Assembly (NCBI GenBank): GCA_049669185.1
Contig: JBATKF010000361.1
Span: 1 to 35,156, forward strand
Source: Thiosocius sp049669185
Lineage (GTDB): Bacteria > Pseudomonadota > Gammaproteobacteria > Chromatiales > Chromatiaceae
Direction: 5' to 3'
Length of the DNA: 35,156 nt
Below are positions 16,031 to 23,044 of this stretch, piece by piece. The notes below the pieces were generated by a model that searched no databases, had not been told where the DNA came from, and saw only the letters and a list, made by a program, of their open reading frames with translations. Position numbers and translations under genes: made by a program. Numbering within the stretch: position 1 is the first letter of the stretch; the number at the start of each line of letters is the position of its first letter.

Positions 16031-16813
16031 ATGACGACCGAGAGACACGGCCACCCCACCATCCTGCGCGGACTGATCGTGCTGGAAAAGGTTGTACAGT
16101 CGAGGCGTCCGATATCGGCGACAGAGCTGCTCGAGGAGCTCGATCTGCCCAAGCCGACGCTCAACCGCATCCTTCAGCAGCTGGAAGAGGAGGGGCTGCT
16201 GCAGCGCGACCCGGTCAACCGCCGCTACATGCCGGGGCCACGCTCGCGCGAGATGGCGTTCGACATCATGTCGAACAGGGCGATCGGCGCCCCTCGCCAT
16301 GCGATCCTGCGGACGCTTTCCGAAGAGATCGGCGAGACCTGCAACTGCACCATGCTGGATGGCGACCACACGGTCTATTTCGACCGCGTGGAGGCCAACT
16401 GGCCCTTCCGGATACAACTGCCGGTGGGTTCGCAGCTCCCCCTGCATTGCACCGCGAGTGGCAAACTGTTTCTCGCCTACATGAAACCTCGACTCAGCCA
16501 GCGCTTGATCCATGCGGCGCCCCTGAAACGCTTTACAGATCGCACTATCACCGATACCGAGCTGCTGATGGATGAACTCAAACGCATCAAGGCCGATGGC
16601 ATCGGTGTCGATAACGAGGAGTTCATGACCGGCATGGTCGCCATCGCCGTGCCGGTCTTCAATGCCGCAAACGAAATCTGTTTCACCATTGCGGCCCATG
16701 CACCGACCGTGCGCAAACCGCTGGAAGCGCTGCGCCAATACATACCCTCGCTTCGCCAGGCTGCGGCGGCGATGGCGGCAAGCTACTGCAACGTGGGTGA
16801 CGACGAGGCGTGA
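16031..16813 (+). CDS. IclR-family regulator (paralogue 2), probable regulator of isethionate genes
   Basis: This 260-residue IclR regulator has a winged helix at about 12-70 (LLEELDLPKPTLNRILQQLEEEGLL). Its effector domain contains GSQLPLHCTASGKLFLAYM and GVDNEEFMTGMVAIAVPV. It is colinear with the IclR protein at 9973 along its whole length, so the two are paralogues flanking the isethionate module. It lies 23 bases after iseM and 46 bases before tauE, and so is cotranscribed with the transporter. IclR regulators called IseR accompany isethionate genes in other bacteria, which supports that role, though the effector is unproven. The ribosome binding site is weak. Confidence 0.85.
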   Translation: MTTERHGHPTILRGLIVLEKVVQSRRPISATELLEELDLPKPTLNRILQQLEEEGLLQRDPVNRRYMPGPRSREMAFDIMSNRAIGAPRHAILRTLSEEIGETCNCTMLDGDHTVYFDRVEANWPFRIQLPVGSQLPLHCTASGKLFLAYMKPRLSQRLIHAAPLKRFTDRTITDTELLMDELKRIKADGIGVDNEEFMTGMVAIAVPVFNAANEICFTIAAHAPTVRKPLEALRQYIPSLRQAAAAMAASYCNVGDDEA

Positions 16814-16859
16814 CCTCGTTCGCAATCCGCCTTCATTGCTCTGCCGTCAACAGTTCACC

Positions 16860-17606
16860 ATGGAGACCTACCCGCTGTTGGCGTTCCTCGGCCTGGTGGC
16901 ACTCGGCAGCTACATCCAGACCGTATCAGGCTTCGCCATTGCGCTGATCATCGCCGGCGGCGCCACTGCACTGGGTCTGGCGTCTGTCGCCTTCACCGCC
17001 AATGTGATCAGCTTCGTCGCGCTCGCCAACACCGCTGTCGCGGTCCACAGCAGACACAGTCATATAGACCTGAAGATACTCGTCTACGCCTCAATCGGCG
17101 TGTTGATACTCAGCGGCGTCGGCCTGATGCTGCTCAATCACTTGAGCAGCTCTTCGATAGACGTGCTCGAGATCCTGCTCGGCGTCGTCATCCTCGCCAG
17201 CGGCGCGATGTTGATGTTCCGCCCACATCCACTGAAGCAGGTCTCATCCAACTATGCCCATCTGATTGCCGGCGGTTTCGCGGGCCTGCTCAGCGGCATG
17301 TTTGGAACCGGCGGCCCGCCGCTGGTCATCCATCTCTATCGACAGCCGTTGGCATTTCCGGTAATCCGCACTACGTTGCTGGCGATCCTCGGTATCATGC
17401 CGGTGATCCGCATCATCCTTGAGACCTTCAACGGCAACATCACCGACGATGTACTCGAAATCAGCCTGTACAGTGTGCCGGTATCCGTCATAGCCACTGT
17501 CTTTGCCCGACGCTTTCCGCCGCCGCTTTCGGATCTGGCGATGCGTCGATTCGCTTTCGCGCTGCTTTGCCTGTTGGGTCTGTCACTGATCGTCAGCAAG
17601 ATCTGA
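16860..17606 (+). CDS. tauE: TauE/SafE-family membrane exporter, probably for sulfite
   Basis: This 248-residue integral membrane protein of the TauE/SafE family has about 8 hydrophobic segments. Two half-repeats are visible: SYIQTVSGFAIALIIAGG near residue 14 and GGFAGLLSGMFGTGGPPLVI near 138. TauE was proposed to export the sulfite released by Xsc, and sulfite is toxic, so the position at the end of a sulfonate operon fits. The ATG at 16860 has only a poor ribosome binding site. The same frame is open upstream into iclR, but that part is a shadow. It is convergent with the next gene. Sulfoacetate or another anion is a possible alternative substrate. Confidence 0.85.
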   Translation: METYPLLAFLGLVALGSYIQTVSGFAIALIIAGGATALGLASVAFTANVISFVALANTAVAVHSRHSHIDLKILVYASIGVLILSGVGLMLLNHLSSSSIDVLEILLGVVILASGAMLMFRPHPLKQVSSNYAHLIAGGFAGLLSGMFGTGGPPLVIHLYRQPLAFPVIRTTLLAILGIMPVIRIILETFNGNITDDVLEISLYSVPVSVIATVFARRFPPPLSDLAMRRFAFALLCLLGLSLIVSKI

Positions 17607-17642
17607 AAAATCGCTGTCGTACACTGCCAAGGCGGACAGGCT

Positions 17643-18149
17643 TCAGCGGTTTTTGAGGCCCCCGCGTTTTGCGATCTCGTTTTCCACAATGATGTTGCTG
17701 ACCTCGCGGATGGTTCGCGCCATCTCGCGCGACAGGTTGAGCAGGAACAATCCAAAGTCTGCGGGGAATTCCTTCCGCAGTTCATAAAACAAACCGCACG
17801 ATATCTCCAACAAGTAAGCGTCTTCGGCAGCCACCGCTTTACCGATGCGATCGTGCAACGCGATCATCGCCACGAATCCCATCTCCTCCCCGAAGAGATG
17901 GTCGCGGATGTAGGCGAACTCGTCCCGATAGAATTGGTAGAAGGACAGCGATCCCTGCAGGACCACATAGAACTTGTCACCCTTGTCACCGGGCCTGTAG
18001 ACGACCTCACCCCTTTCGAGTTCCAGCACACGACCGCGGTTGAGCAGAAACTCGATCGCGGCCGGGGAGACCGCACCAAAAACCGAGGCCCCCTGGAAAT
18101 ACTCCATGCCGAATCGGTCGATCAGACTGGTGCCGCTGACGGTTTGCAT
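17643..18149 (-). CDS. Cyclic-nucleotide-binding domain protein without DNA-binding domain
   Basis: This protein of about 168 residues is almost entirely a CNB (Crp-type) beta-barrel: VLELERGEVVYRPGDKGDKFYVVLQGSLSFYQ, then a short insertion and HLFGEEMGFVAMI. It ends in a helix (LFLLNLSREMARTIREVSNI) like the dimerisation helix of Crp. The winged helix of Crp/Fnr is absent, so it is probably a sensor or partner protein and not a transcription factor by itself. The usual PBC arginine motif for cAMP is not clear. The ATG at 18149 is used; the frame is open to a TTG at 18191, and neither has a good ribosome binding site. It is convergent with tauE and divergent from an unknown gene. Confidence 0.7.
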   Translation of the reverse strand: MQTVSGTSLIDRFGMEYFQGASVFGAVSPAAIEFLLNRGRVLELERGEVVYRPGDKGDKFYVVLQGSLSFYQFYRDEFAYIRDHLFGEEMGFVAMIALHDRIGKAVAAEDAYLLEISCGLFYELRKEFPADFGLFLLNLSREMARTIREVSNIIVENEIAKRGGLKNR

Positions 18150-18219
18150 AGGCGTTGAGAGATCCAATGCCGGTCCAGGCCTTCCGAGCAACAGGCGTTT
18201 TCGTGTCCCCCGGACCCTG

Positions 18220-18232
18220 TCTAAATATTAGA
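18220..18232. promoter_or_regulatory. Small palindrome between the CNB gene and the 155-aa gene
   Basis: TCTAA-ATA-TTAGA is a perfect 5-bp inverted repeat in an AT-rich patch of the divergent spacer. TCTAA/TTAGA arms also make up the palindrome before the first iclR gene (9918-9934). It may be an operator or simply the -10 region. Confidence 0.3.
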
Positions 18233-18336
18233 GGAGGATTCCCGCATCACCAGGTTACAATTTGTCGCCCCTTTCGGCTATCGGGGCGCATGCAGCGGCT
18301 TTGCGGCCCACGCGACAGAACAGGAGGTCAAAGGCA

Positions 18337-18804
18337 ATGCACACTATCGGTAGGATAAGATTGGAGGGGTCGCCGCCGCCATGGGGGATCACGTCCATCG
18401 ACGGCTTTATCGAGTCGGCGCTGTCCCGGGCGCAACGCGAGGGCAGCGATCTGCCGGACGAATTCCATGTCACCTTCTGTCCCTGGGGCGAACGCAATAC
18501 CGCATTCAGTAATCTGTCGGAGATCGCGGATGTGTTCGAGCCGCGCTATCGGCTGGTGCACTTCACCAGCTGCGGTAGGCCCTACCTCATCGTGATCCTC
18601 ACCGGTGCGGATGCTGCGCAGCGGCAGCGCAAGGCGATGCAGCATCTGCCCTGGTCCGAGCACTACCATGGCCGACGCGACGACGACGGCATCACCCTGG
18701 GCTTTGTCGGCGAGGCGCAGGACATCGACGTCGAACCGCCCGAGGCGCTCGAAGAGCGGTCGCTGAGACGCTTGTTCCAGACGGGGGAGCTTCAACACCT
18801 CTGA
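18337..18804 (+). CDS. Uncharacterised 155-residue protein
   Basis: I do not recognise this protein. It has no signal peptide or membrane segment, so it should be cytoplasmic. It contains CPWGERN and FTSCGRPYLIVILTG, each with one cysteine, a histidine-rich LPWSEHYHGRRDDD near residue 110, and an acidic C-terminus. The ATG at 18337 follows GGAGG at a suitable distance, and the frame has the GC3 bias of its neighbours, so it is probably a real gene. It is convergent with cobT-like (20 bases between stops) and divergent from the CNB protein. A link with the CobS/CobT-like pair is possible only by position. Confidence 0.65.
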   Translation: MHTIGRIRLEGSPPPWGITSIDGFIESALSRAQREGSDLPDEFHVTFCPWGERNTAFSNLSEIADVFEPRYRLVHFTSCGRPYLIVILTGADAAQRQRKAMQHLPWSEHYHGRRDDDGITLGFVGEAQDIDVEPPEALEERSLRRLFQTGELQHL

Positions 18805-18823
18805 ATCCGACCAGCGGCGCAGG

Positions 18824-20545
18824 CTAGCGCCGATGCCCGCCGCGCAGCAGGCGCAGGATCTCGCCCACCATGTCATTGTCGAGGCCCTGCGAGAAGTCGA
18901 GTGCCAGGCAGCGGCTGTAATAGGGGCTCAGGTCGAGCCCGACGCCGAGACCATAGATCTCCACCTCGCCCTGCTGCTCGTGCCGGGCGACCACATCCTT
19001 GAGGTGATTGTCGAGATAGAACGGGTCATTGGCCAGATTGGTCGCAGTATCCATGGGGCAGCCATCGGAGATCACCAAGAGCACACGTCGCGTCTCGCGG
19101 CGGCCTAGCATGCGCGCACAGGCCCAGTCGATGGCCTCGCCGTCGATTCCCTCGCGAAACAGGTCGGGCTTTAGCAGCGCGGCGATTGCCGGCCGTGCCC
19201 GGCGCCAGCTGGCATCGGCCTCCTTGTAGACCATGTAGGTCAGCTCGTTCAGACGCCCCGGGTGCTGCGGCCGCCCCTTTGCCATCCAGTCACGCTGTAC
19301 GCGCCCGCCGTTCCAGGCGCCGGTGGTAAAACCCAGGATCTCAGTGCCGACGCCGGCCTGCTGCAGCGCGCGTGCCAACACGTCGACCAGCACCGCGACC
19401 GCCTCGATATGCGCCTTCATCGAGCCGGAACAATCGATCAGGATACTGAACAGCGTATGCGGGATCGGCTGGTAGCGGTCTTTATAGAATAAGCCCCGCT
19501 GTGTCGGCGAGCTGATCAGCTGTGCCAGCCGCCGGCCGTCGATAGTGCCCTCCTCCTCACCGAAGGCCCAACCGTCGCGCTCGGGGTGCGCGAACAGAGA
19601 CGCGAGTCGACGTGCGAGGCGCGGGATATTGATCCCCTGATCAATCACGCGCCGGTCGAGACGCTCACGCAGCTCACCCAGCAGCGCCGGGCGCACCAGG
19701 CTGGCAGCTGGGACCTCCCGGTCGTATGTCGTGCTGAACACCCGGTAGCCGGCATCGGCCTCTGTGAACACCTTGCTGCGCCCCGTCGCCGCGACCGCCA
19801 TCGCGCCGTCGTCACCCTCGTCGACGTCCAGCAGGAATCGGAGTGCCGCGCCGTCTGAGTCTTGTTCATCGTCGTCGGTATCCCGCAGCTGCCCGGTCTG
19901 CGCATCCTCGATCATCGCGTGCACCTGGCGGGCAATCGACAGGGCGGCGGCTGCGAAGGCACTCTGGTCGTCGCGGTGCCTTTTCATTGCGGCCAGGTCA
20001 TGCCCGATCAGCGGGACGATACCGGCGCGCGTGGCCTCGATCAGGTCCTCGGTCTCGACCACCACGCGGCGGGCATTGAGCCGCGCCCAGCAGATCTGTG
20101 CCAGGGTATACAACAGGATCCCCAGCGCGCTGTCGGTCAGACCCGCGTGATGGTACTGGAGCGACCAGGATTCGAAGCGATGGAGCAAGTTGCTCGCCAT
20201 GCCCGGCCTGCCAGCCGGCGCCAACGACTCGACGCGCAGCTGTTCCAGCAGATCGAAGATCAGGCGCTGCACCGGATCGTCGGGACACAGGGAGTGATGC
20301 AGCGCAGCGTCAGAATGCAGCAGGCGCAATGCCATGCCATCGGCGGCACCGCGATGATCAGTGAGCTCGTCGCGCTCGGGATCGGTGCGCAGATGCGGCG
20401 CATGCAAGGTTAGACGATGACGCCCGCGATACAGACCGCGCGCCCGCATGTGTAGTTCACGATCACCGGTCAGCGCGCGGACCGCGGCGCCACATAACTC
20501 CTCGACCCGCTGTTGCTCACGCGCCTGCTGTTGCGCCGTCCTCAT
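18824..20545 (-). CDS. CobT-like protein with C-terminal VWA domain
   Basis: This 573-residue protein matches cobaltochelatase subunit CobT in layout. It has an alpha-helical N-terminal half, an acidic patch near residues 225-245 (DTDDDEQDSDG), then a VWA domain from about residue 360. The metal-ion-dependent adhesion site is complete: Asp371-x-Ser373-x-Ser375 in DCSGSM, a threonine near 407 and Asp494 in ISDG. The region DGEAIDWACARMLGRRETRR and the end YYSRCLALD are typical of CobT. It follows the CobS-like gene by 20 bases. In aerobic cobalamin synthesis CobS and CobT drive CobN-dependent cobalt insertion. No CobN or other cobalamin gene is in the window, so this pair may serve another client protein. 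No clear ribosome binding site is visible. Confidence 0.82.
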   Translation of the reverse strand: MRTAQQQAREQQRVEELCGAAVRALTGDRELHMRARGLYRGRHRLTLHAPHLRTDPERDELTDHRGAADGMALRLLHSDAALHHSLCPDDPVQRLIFDLLEQLRVESLAPAGRPGMASNLLHRFESWSLQYHHAGLTDSALGILLYTLAQICWARLNARRVVVETEDLIEATRAGIVPLIGHDLAAMKRHRDDQSAFAAAALSIARQVHAMIEDAQTGQLRDTDDDEQDSDGAALRFLLDVDEGDDGAMAVAATGRSKVFTEADAGYRVFSTTYDREVPAASLVRPALLGELRERLDRRVIDQGINIPRLARRLASLFAHPERDGWAFGEEEGTIDGRRLAQLISSPTQRGLFYKDRYQPIPHTLFSILIDCSGSMKAHIEAVAVLVDVLARALQQAGVGTEILGFTTGAWNGGRVQRDWMAKGRPQHPGRLNELTYMVYKEADASWRRARPAIAALLKPDLFREGIDGEAIDWACARMLGRRETRRVLLVISDGCPMDTATNLANDPFYLDNHLKDVVARHEQQGEVEIYGLGVGLDLSPYYSRCLALDFSQGLDNDMVGEILRLLRGGHRR

Positions 20546-20565
20546 CGTCGTTGCCGTGGGAGATG

Positions 20566-21543
20566 TCAGAGGTTCACGGCGTGCGGCGTCTGCGGGCCGG
20601 AGCCGTCTAGCTCTCGATCAAAGCAGCGCTGAAAGTACTCGGCGATGATTGCGTGCTCGGCCTCGTCGCACTTGTTCAGATAGGATAGCTGGAAAGCCTG
20701 TAGCGGATCATCGAAGATCTCGCAGTTCTCGGCCCAGGTGATCAGGGTCCGGGGCGACATCAAGGTCGACAGGTCGCCGGCGGCGAAGCCGTTGCGCGTC
20801 AGCTCAGCCAACGCGACCATGGATTCCAGCAGGCGCCGATCGCTGATCCCCGGCACGCGCGCCTGGACGATCGCGATCTCTTCGTCACGTGGCAGGTAGT
20901 TCAGGGTGGCCACGATGTTCCAGCGGTCGATCTGCGCATGGTTCAACATCTGCGCACCGTGATAGAGGCCGTTGAGGTTACCCAGACCGACGGTATTCGC
21001 GGTGGCGAACAGACGGAAATAGGGGTTCGGTCGGATCACCCGGTTCTGGTCGAGCAACGTGAACTTGCCGTCGCGCTCGAGGATGCGCTGGATCACGAAC
21101 ATCACGTCGGGCCGGCCGGCATCGTATTCGTCGAAGATCAGCGCGACCGGGCGCTGCAGCGACCAGGGTACGATGCCCTCCTGAAACTCGGTGACCTGTT
21201 TGCCGTCGCGAATCACGATGGTGTCGCGGCCTACCAGGTCGAGGCGGGAGATGTGGCCGTCCAGATTGACGCGCACGCAGGGCCAGTTCAGCCGCGCGGC
21301 GACCTGCTCGATATGCGTCGACTTGCCGGTGCCGTGCAGCCCCTGCAGCATCACCCGCCGGTCACGCATGAAACCGGCCAGGATCGCCAGCGTGACATCG
21401 GCATTGAAGCGGTAGGCCGCATCGACCTCGGGCACATGGTCATCGCGTTCGCTGAACGCCGGCACCTGCAGATCGCTGTCGATACCGAACACGTCGCGTA
21501 CCGCGACCAGGCGGTCCGGTTTGATTTGCGTAATCTCACTCAT
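20566..21543 (-). CDS. CobS-like AAA+ ATPase (MoxR-type)
   Basis: This 325-residue AAA+ protein is highly similar in wording to cobaltochelatase CobS: VFGIDSDLQVPAFSE, GLHGTGKSTHIEQVAARLNW, DEYDAGRPDVMFVIQR and FATANTVGLG all follow the family. Walker A lies at Gly68-Lys74-Ser75, Walker B at FDEYD 137-141 and sensor 1 at Asn183. The start has GGGGTGA upstream. CobS forms hexamers that work with CobT to remodel CobN. Here the pair lies inside a sulfonate island, divergent from an unknown 255-residue protein. Either it is a genuine cobSS-type cobaltochelatase part whose CobN is elsewhere, as is common, or it is a repurposed AAA/VWA chaperone like CbbQ/CbbO or NorQ/NorD. Confidence 0.88.
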   Translation of the reverse strand: MSEITQIKPDRLVAVRDVFGIDSDLQVPAFSERDDHVPEVDAAYRFNADVTLAILAGFMRDRRVMLQGLHGTGKSTHIEQVAARLNWPCVRVNLDGHISRLDLVGRDTIVIRDGKQVTEFQEGIVPWSLQRPVALIFDEYDAGRPDVMFVIQRILERDGKFTLLDQNRVIRPNPYFRLFATANTVGLGNLNGLYHGAQMLNHAQIDRWNIVATLNYLPRDEEIAIVQARVPGISDRRLLESMVALAELTRNGFAAGDLSTLMSPRTLITWAENCEIFDDPLQAFQLSYLNKCDEAEHAIIAEYFQRCFDRELDGSGPQTPHAVNL

Positions 21544-21639
21544 CGGTCGATCACCCCTTTGATCACCGCCGGCCGGTCACCTGACGGGTGTTGGCCCGCC
21601 CAACAAAAACGGCCATCGCATTGGACGTGATGTCAATAA

Positions 21640-21666
21640 TAGACAATAATCGAGACGATTTATATC
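21640..21666 (+). promoter_or_regulatory. Promoter-like block shared with xsc, upstream of the 255-aa gene
   Basis: TAGACA (21640-21645), ATCGAGACG (21649-21657) and TATATC (21661-21666) appear in the same order as TTGACA, ATCGAGACG and TATAAT before xsc. The 9-base core ATCGAGACG is identical in both and was not seen elsewhere in the window. Both sites also have TGATGTCAA on the plus strand (2308-2316 and 21628-21636). This suggests common control. Confidence 0.4.
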
Positions 21667-21682
21667 GATTTTTTGCAAAAAG

Positions 21683-22450
21683 ATGTCTGAAATATCGGCG
21701 TTGGACCAGGCGTGTTCGGCCGCATTGCGGCGTTGGCAGGGGCCATGGTCCGGCTTCACCTCGGGCCGAGATCCACGCAGCAGCGACAACGCCTTGCTGG
21801 TGCTCATGTATGGCGGTTTGATCCACGCCGCCCGGCATGAATGGCTGAACGCGGGCCGGCGCCTGATCGACAAGACCTATATCGATATCCTCTGGCACGT
21901 GCAGCACCTGACCACCCTGCGGACCTGCCGGCCGGAACAGATTGCTGCCGCACTGGACAATTTCATCCGCGACCAGATCGAACCGGTATGGGACGGGCTG
22001 GCAGACCTGAATGCGACGGACCAGGCCGAGCTGGCCAGCCGCTGGGTGGCCGACATGGCCCAGCAATGCTTTGGCTCGCTGCACAGCCAGCCGGCCGCCA
22101 GCCGACTGCTGTTCTTCCTGTGCCCGATGCTGCCGCTGTTCAACCTCAGTCGCGGCCACCTGCTGGCCCTGCAGCGGCTCGGACACACCGCGCAGGGCGA
22201 GGGCTATCACGCCTACGCGGCGGCGGCTGAGCACGCCTATCGCGCACGGTCCAAGGCGCTGCGCGCGCTGCCGGGGCCTGCGCCGGTATTCGGCGATGCC
22301 GCGCAACGCCGGCTCATCCAACAGTTACTCGATGACAGTGACTGGTGGGAAAGGCGGGTGTTCGATGCAATGCTGCGCCAGACCGCGCAAGCGGCAGGCG
22401 TCGAGGAGCGGCTGTTTGCCTGCGATGACGCCGGACAGCTCGTGACCTGA
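21683..22450 (+). CDS. Uncharacterised 255-residue protein divergent from the CobS-like gene
   Basis: I do not recognise this protein. It is predicted to be soluble and mostly alpha-helical, with conserved-looking tryptophans (ALRRWQGPWSGF, DILWHVQHL, DDSDWWERRVF) and a moderately hydrophobic segment (RLLFFLCPMLPLFNL) near residue 140. It has no signal peptide and no familiar catalytic motif. The ATG at 21683 has no Shine-Dalgarno sequence, and the candidate -10 box ends only 17 bases before it, so the message may have a very short leader; a later start is possible. It is divergent from cobS-like with a 139-base AT-rich spacer. It may be a client, adaptor or regulator of the CobS/CobT-like pair. 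Confidence 0.65.
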   Translation: MSEISALDQACSAALRRWQGPWSGFTSGRDPRSSDNALLVLMYGGLIHAARHEWLNAGRRLIDKTYIDILWHVQHLTTLRTCRPEQIAAALDNFIRDQIEPVWDGLADLNATDQAELASRWVADMAQQCFGSLHSQPAASRLLFFLCPMLPLFNLSRGHLLALQRLGHTAQGEGYHAYAAAAEHAYRARSKALRALPGPAPVFGDAAQRRLIQQLLDDSDWWERRVFDAMLRQTAQAAGVEERLFACDDAGQLVT

Positions 22451-22537
22451 CAGCTAGCTGGTAACCCAACGCGCAACCGTGGTCAGCGCACCGGGTCTGC
22501 GGAATAATCTCGGATACTGGTGCAACATGCAGGCTGA

Positions 22538-22978
22538 TCACTTCACGATCAAGACCGGACAGGGCGCCGCCACGCTCATCTTGTGCGCCACGCTGCCCAT
22601 CGCGATCTCGCGCAGCCCCGTCAGACCGCGCGTGCCGACCACCAGCAGGTCGACCGGCGTCTGACGCGTGATCTTCAGCATCGCCTTGACCGGATCACCC
22701 TCGCCGACCGCCCGCGCCACATCATTTAATCCCGCGGCACGTGCCACGTCCTCTGCCTCCTGTAGAATAGCTTCCGCCTGCTCCCTGCCGATACGCCGGT
22801 AGACCTCGCGCGCCGACTCTACGACGCGGCGGTCGTAGTCACTGCGGAAGACGTTGATCTCGACGGAATGAAAAAGGATCAGACCGGCATTACAGCGCTG
22901 CGCCAGCTTGGTCGCCATCTGCAATGCGTGCTGCGCATGATCGGAACCGTCCAACGCCACCAGAACCTTGTCAAACAT
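22538..22978 (-). CDS. Universal stress protein at the end of the sulfoacetate operon
   Basis: This 146-residue UspA-domain protein begins FDKVLVALDGSDHAQHALQMA and has the nucleotide-binding end LVVGTRGLTGLREIAMGSVAHKMSVAAPCPVLIV. The ATP-type G-x2-G-x9-G(S) pattern is present. Three in-frame ATGs lie close together (22990, 22984, 22978); the last is chosen because GGAG precedes it and the family normally starts MF/MYxKIL. It lies 66 bases after the AMP-ligase gene on the same strand. As with the other two UspA genes in the window, it is linked to a transporter and may tune uptake to energy state. Confidence 0.87.
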   Translation of the reverse strand: MFDKVLVALDGSDHAQHALQMATKLAQRCNAGLILFHSVEINVFRSDYDRRVVESAREVYRRIGREQAEAILQEAEDVARAAGLNDVARAVGEGDPVKAMLKITRQTPVDLLVVGTRGLTGLREIAMGSVAHKMSVAAPCPVLIVK

Positions 22979-23044
22979 TTCCATCTCCATCAGTTGGCGG
23001 TCGCCAAGTCGCTCGTCGAGGCCCCGCCGAATCACTTCCCCTCA

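Noticed and set aside
18824..21543. CbbQ/CbbO or NorQ/NorD identity of the AAA/VWA pair
   Set aside because: The conserved stretches follow CobS and CobT far more closely, and no Rubisco or nitric oxide reductase gene is present.
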